Under the pieces are notes generated by a model. That model was not told the DNA's origin. It did not search any database and saw nothing but the letters and a program-made list of their open reading frames with translations. A program made the translations under genes and the position numbers. A stretch of 64,000 nt of DNA from an uncultured Veillonellaceae bacterium. Its GTDB lineage: Bacteria; Bacillota; Negativicutes; Veillonellales; Dialisteraceae. The stretch spans positions 1 through 64,000 of the forward strand of contig CASEBK010000033.1 in assembly GCA_949286115.1 (NCBI GenBank). Direction: 5' to 3'. Shown here in pieces: positions 61,592-64,000 of the stretch. Numbering within the stretch: the stretch's first letter is position 1; every line of letters begins with the position of its first letter.

Positions 61592-62536
61592 TTATTTCAG
61601 CAGGCTGCCTGCGAGCGCGAGCCGTTCTTCGGTCTCGGTGACGAGTTCGTCGATGATCTCCTGCACGGGCTGGATGCGGTTCAGGCGGTTCAGGGACATG
61701 CCGACGAGGACGAAGCCGTTCTCGGTGTCGCCTTCCATCGCGCCTTTCCAGTTGGTGCCGCGGGCCATGGCCATGAGTTCTTCTTCCGGAGCGCCCACAT
61801 ATTCGCGGGCAAGGTAGCTTTCGCTCCATTTGTTTTTCAGACCGCGTACGCTGTCGTTTCGGGTGAAGCCGGTGACGGTGGAGTCGGTGTCGACGGCGTT
61901 GATGATGGCCTCTTTGGCATTCGGATGGAGGATGCATTCTTCCGCGAGGAGGAAGCGGGAGCCCATCTGTACACCGGACGCGCCCATGACGAGCGCTGCC
62001 GCGATGCCGCGGCCGTCTACGATGCCGCCTGCGGCGATGACCGGGATCTCGATCTCGGGGATGACGTTTTCCATGAGAGCCATGGTGGTGAGCTTGCCGT
62101 CATGGCCGCCGGCTTCCATGCCTTCGATAACGAGGGCGTCGGCACCTTTGCCCTGCACGCGCCGCGCAAGCTTTACGCTCGGTACGACGGGGATGCATTT
62201 GATGCCGTGCGCCTGAAGCGGTTCGAAATAGGGGACCGGATTGCCTGCGCCGATGGTGACGAAAGCTACTTTTTCATCGCACACGAGCTGAGCGATATCG
62301 TCTTTGTTCGGAGACTGCAGCATCAGATTGACGCCGAAGGGCTTATTCGTGATGTCTTTGACTTTGCGGATCTGTTCCCGCACTTTATCCACGGGCAGGC
62401 CGCCGGTGGCGATCACGCCGGTCGCGCCGGCATGGCACATGGCGGAGACGAGCGTCGCTTCCGACAGATACGCCATCGCGCCCTGCACGATCGGATAATC
62501 GATGCCAAGAAGTTCAGTCAATTTGGTTTTCCACAT
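61592..62536 (-). CDS. FabK-like enoyl-ACP reductase II / nitronate monooxygenase family protein
   Basis: 314 residues of an FMN TIM barrel. It has PIVQGAMAYLSEATL, GVNLML, the ADALVIEGMEAGGHDG catalytic loop, PVIAAGGIVDGRGIAAAL and GASGVQMGSRFL. FabK reduces enoyl-ACP in Firmicute fatty-acid synthesis; nitronate monooxygenases share the fold. There is no fab cluster nearby to decide. AGGAGGG lies ahead of the ATG at 62536. Confidence 0.88.
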   Translation of the reverse strand: MWKTKLTELLGIDYPIVQGAMAYLSEATLVSAMCHAGATGVIATGGLPVDKVREQIRKVKDITNKPFGVNLMLQSPNKDDIAQLVCDEKVAFVTIGAGNPVPYFEPLQAHGIKCIPVVPSVKLARRVQGKGADALVIEGMEAGGHDGKLTTMALMENVIPEIEIPVIAAGGIVDGRGIAAALVMGASGVQMGSRFLLAEECILHPNAKEAIINAVDTDSTVTGFTRNDSVRGLKNKWSESYLAREYVGAPEEELMAMARGTNWKGAMEGDTENGFVLVGMSLNRLNRIQPVQEIIDELVTETEERLALAGSLLK

Positions 62537-62610
62537 ATCGATCCCTCCTAAATGATCGGCTGTTAAAAATGATTTTTTTGCACATAAACGGCAAATGATT
62601 CTACATTCGC

Positions 62611-62639
62611 ATTATAGAAGCATTTTATATAAAAGTAAA
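62611..62639 (-). promoter_or_regulatory. Promoter of the FabK-like/carbonic-anhydrase-like operon
   Basis: On the minus strand, TTTACT (62634-62639), a 17-nt spacer and TATAAT (62611-62616). Confidence 0.65.
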
Positions 62640-62755
62640 GGAAGCGCAGGACCCGGCGTGACGAGCGCAAAACGGGAGAAAAGGATGGAGAGGACAACTG
62701 AAAAGAGGGAGATGGGCGGCATGGCGGGGGCGGAAGCAAATAAAGGCAGCCTCGA

Positions 62756-62784
62756 TTGTGAAGGAACGGGAAATATGATATACT
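62756..62784 (+). promoter_or_regulatory. Promoter of cggR-gap
   Basis: TTGTGA (62756-62761), a 17-nt spacer and TATACT (62779-62784). Confidence 0.65.
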
Positions 62785-62819
62785 GAAAACATCCAAGAAG
62801 GTGTTATTTTAACTCTGAT

Positions 62820-62843
62820 GGGACAAAAAATGTCCTCCGGGAT
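62820..62843 (+). promoter_or_regulatory. CggR operator
   Basis: GGGAC (62820-62824), six A, TGTC (62831-62834) matches the Bacillus CggR half-operator pattern CGGGAC-N6-TGTC. A second, partial CGGGAT follows at 62838-62843. The site lies about 30 nt after the expected transcript start, so bound CggR could block elongation. Confidence 0.75.
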
Positions 62844-62856
62844 GGGAGGCGAGAGA

Positions 62857-63903
62857 TTGGAAGAAGATTCACTGATGGCGCTGCTCGTGCCGGAGATGAT
62901 GGAGCAGGCGGCGGAGCGGTATGAGCTGCTCCGGCAGATCGCTCTGTCGCAGCCGGTGGGGCGGCGCCTCCTGGCGGTGCAGACGAAGCTCACCGAGCGG
63001 GTCGTGCGCAGCCATGTGGAGGCCATGGAGCGCTCCGGGCTGGTGACGATCCAGCCGGTGGGCATCCGTCTCACGGCGAAGGGAGAAATGGTGCTGGCTC
63101 CGCTCTCGCGGTATTTTCTGAAGCGGCCGTCTTTTGCAGAGCTGGAGCGGCAGCTCATGGTGGTGCTCTCCATGAAGCAGGTCATCCTCGTTCACGGGGA
63201 TATGGATCAGAATCCCGCTGTGAAGCAGAATGTGGGGCAGGAAGCGGCGCTCGCGCTGTCCCGCCGTCTGAAGAGCGGACAGATCCTTGCTGTGTCCGGC
63301 GGCACTACGATGGCGGCCCTTGCGGCGGCGCTCCCTCATCTTTCTCTGGATGTGACGGTCGTACCGGCTCGGGGCGGCTTCGGCGAGAAGATCGAGTACC
63401 AGGCGAACACGGTGGCTGCGGTGACCGCGGAAAAGATCGGCGGCACATACCGCATGCTCCATATCCCCGATGGTTTCAGTCCGGCATTGATCGATATGCT
63501 GCGGAAGGAGTCACCGGATCTCGTGGAGATCGAAGCGCTCATTCACCGGGCGGACATTCTGGCGATCGGCGTGGGAGAGGCGAACCGCATGGCCCAGCGG
63601 CATCAGCTGGAGTCGGGACGAAAGAACCGGCTCCTTACGGCGGGCGCCTGCGGGGAGGCGCTGGGGCTCTATGCGGATATCGAAGGTCATGTCCTTTACC
63701 GCATGAACAATGTGGGGATCGCACTGGAAGAACTGCAGAGCATCCCCCACGTCATCATCGCCGCCGGCGGCGCGTCAAAGGGCGCAGCCATCCTTGCCAT
63801 GGCGCGGGCCGGCGTGAGGGGCACTCTGGTCACTGACGAGGGAGCCTGTCGGGAAATACTGCGTATCGCGGCGGAAGAAAAATTACATGCTCGTCCGTCG
63901 TAA
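62857..63903 (+). CDS. cggR: Central glycolytic genes regulator CggR
   Basis: 348 residues of the SorC family. The N-terminal winged helix (about 18-80; ERYELLRQIALSQPVGRRLLA and TKLTERVVRSHVEAMERSGLV) is followed by the sugar-phosphate-binding domain with ILAVSGGTTMAALA and GACGEALG. In Bacillus it represses gapA and lower-glycolysis genes until fructose 1,6-bisphosphate is high. TTG at 62857 follows GGGAGG at ideal spacing; an ATG at 62818 lies inside the operator and is less likely. It is adjacent to gap in the same orientation. Confidence 0.93.
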   Translation: MEEDSLMALLVPEMMEQAAERYELLRQIALSQPVGRRLLAVQTKLTERVVRSHVEAMERSGLVTIQPVGIRLTAKGEMVLAPLSRYFLKRPSFAELERQLMVVLSMKQVILVHGDMDQNPAVKQNVGQEAALALSRRLKSGQILAVSGGTTMAALAAALPHLSLDVTVVPARGGFGEKIEYQANTVAAVTAEKIGGTYRMLHIPDGFSPALIDMLRKESPDLVEIEALIHRADILAIGVGEANRMAQRHQLESGRKNRLLTAGACGEALGLYADIEGHVLYRMNNVGIALEELQSIPHVIIAAGGASKGAAILAMARAGVRGTLVTDEGACREILRIAAEEKLHARPS

Positions 63904-63949
63904 AAAATAGATCACATTTACGGATTCCAATGTACAGGAGGGAATGCAA

Positions 63950-64000
63950 ATGGCAACAAAAATCGGCATCAACGGGTTCGGCAGGATCGGACGTCTCGTA
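63950..64000 (+). CDS. gap: Glyceraldehyde-3-phosphate dehydrogenase, N-terminal 17 residues only
   Basis: MATKIGINGFGRIGRLV is the NAD-binding start of GAPDH; the rest is beyond the window. CAGGAGGG lies 8 nt ahead of the ATG. It follows cggR by 46 nt with no terminator seen between, matching the Bacillus-type cggR-gap operon. Confidence 0.95.
   Translation, partial: MATKIGINGFGRIGRLV

Noticed and set aside
62595-62786. 63-codon frame in the gap before cggR
   Set aside because: It has no ribosome binding site and overlaps both the minus-strand promoter and the cggR promoter.

Overview
The window is chromosomal, GC-rich and densely coding, and it points to a diderm Firmicute (class Negativicutes, the Selenomonas/Megasphaera/Dialister group). 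The RNA regulators and many proteins are Firmicute-type: a SAM-I riboswitch, a Trp T-box, an infC leader, CggR, YerC, RecD2 and an ECF transporter. Yet it also carries heptose synthesis (hldE) and a family 9 heptosyltransferase, which imply an LPS outer membrane. The genus is not resolved. The first 30 bases are an exact reverse complement of bases 121-150, which suggests a contig edge.

Layout. 1-5290: end of smc, ftsY, an MFS exporter and RNase HI. 5298-9446: a four-gene block (nitroreductase, 8-oxoguanine-deaminase-like amidohydrolase, YczE-like membrane protein, cytosine-deaminase-like amidohydrolase) that looks acquired. 9566-12362: metNIQ under a SAM-I riboswitch. 12406-21122: yerC, phosphomannomutase, an SGNH hydrolase, glpX, lepB, a DcuC-type carrier, dapL and ychF. 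21176-27725: an SfsA fused to a GIY-YIG-like domain, a Trp T-box driving an ECF transporter whose S component is fused to an ATPase, queF, a Met-gamma-lyase-family enzyme and tRNA-Ala. 27803-31559: LPS sugar genes. 31647-38339: PadR, EamA, a candidate small RNA, an amino-acid ABC transporter with two tandem binding proteins, and a diaminopimelate decarboxylase. 38473-40712: two exported proteins of unknown function and a membrane acyltransferase.

40823-51158 is the conserved rpsB-tsf-pyrH-frr-uppS-cdsA-dxr-rseP-ispG-proS run, joining translation to isoprenoid, undecaprenyl and phospholipid synthesis; a small unknown gene sits between frr and uppS. 51192-54277 holds chorismate mutase, recD2 and comF. 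54295-60054 holds an HD-GYP protein, two GNAT proteins, infC-rpmI-rplT with an ATA start for infC, a 2-hydroxyacid dehydrogenase, an EamA carrier and a Cof-type HAD phosphatase. 60194-60429 is an orphan, decayed type I-C-like CRISPR array with no cas genes. The window ends with a gamma-carbonic-anhydrase-like protein, a FabK-like flavoprotein, and cggR with a recognisable CggR operator ahead of gap.

No complete new defence or mobile system is visible. The best leads are the heterocycle-hydrolase block, the fused ECF tryptophan transporter, the relic CRISPR array and three structured non-coding stretches (16638-16810, 18329-18447, 33237-33420).
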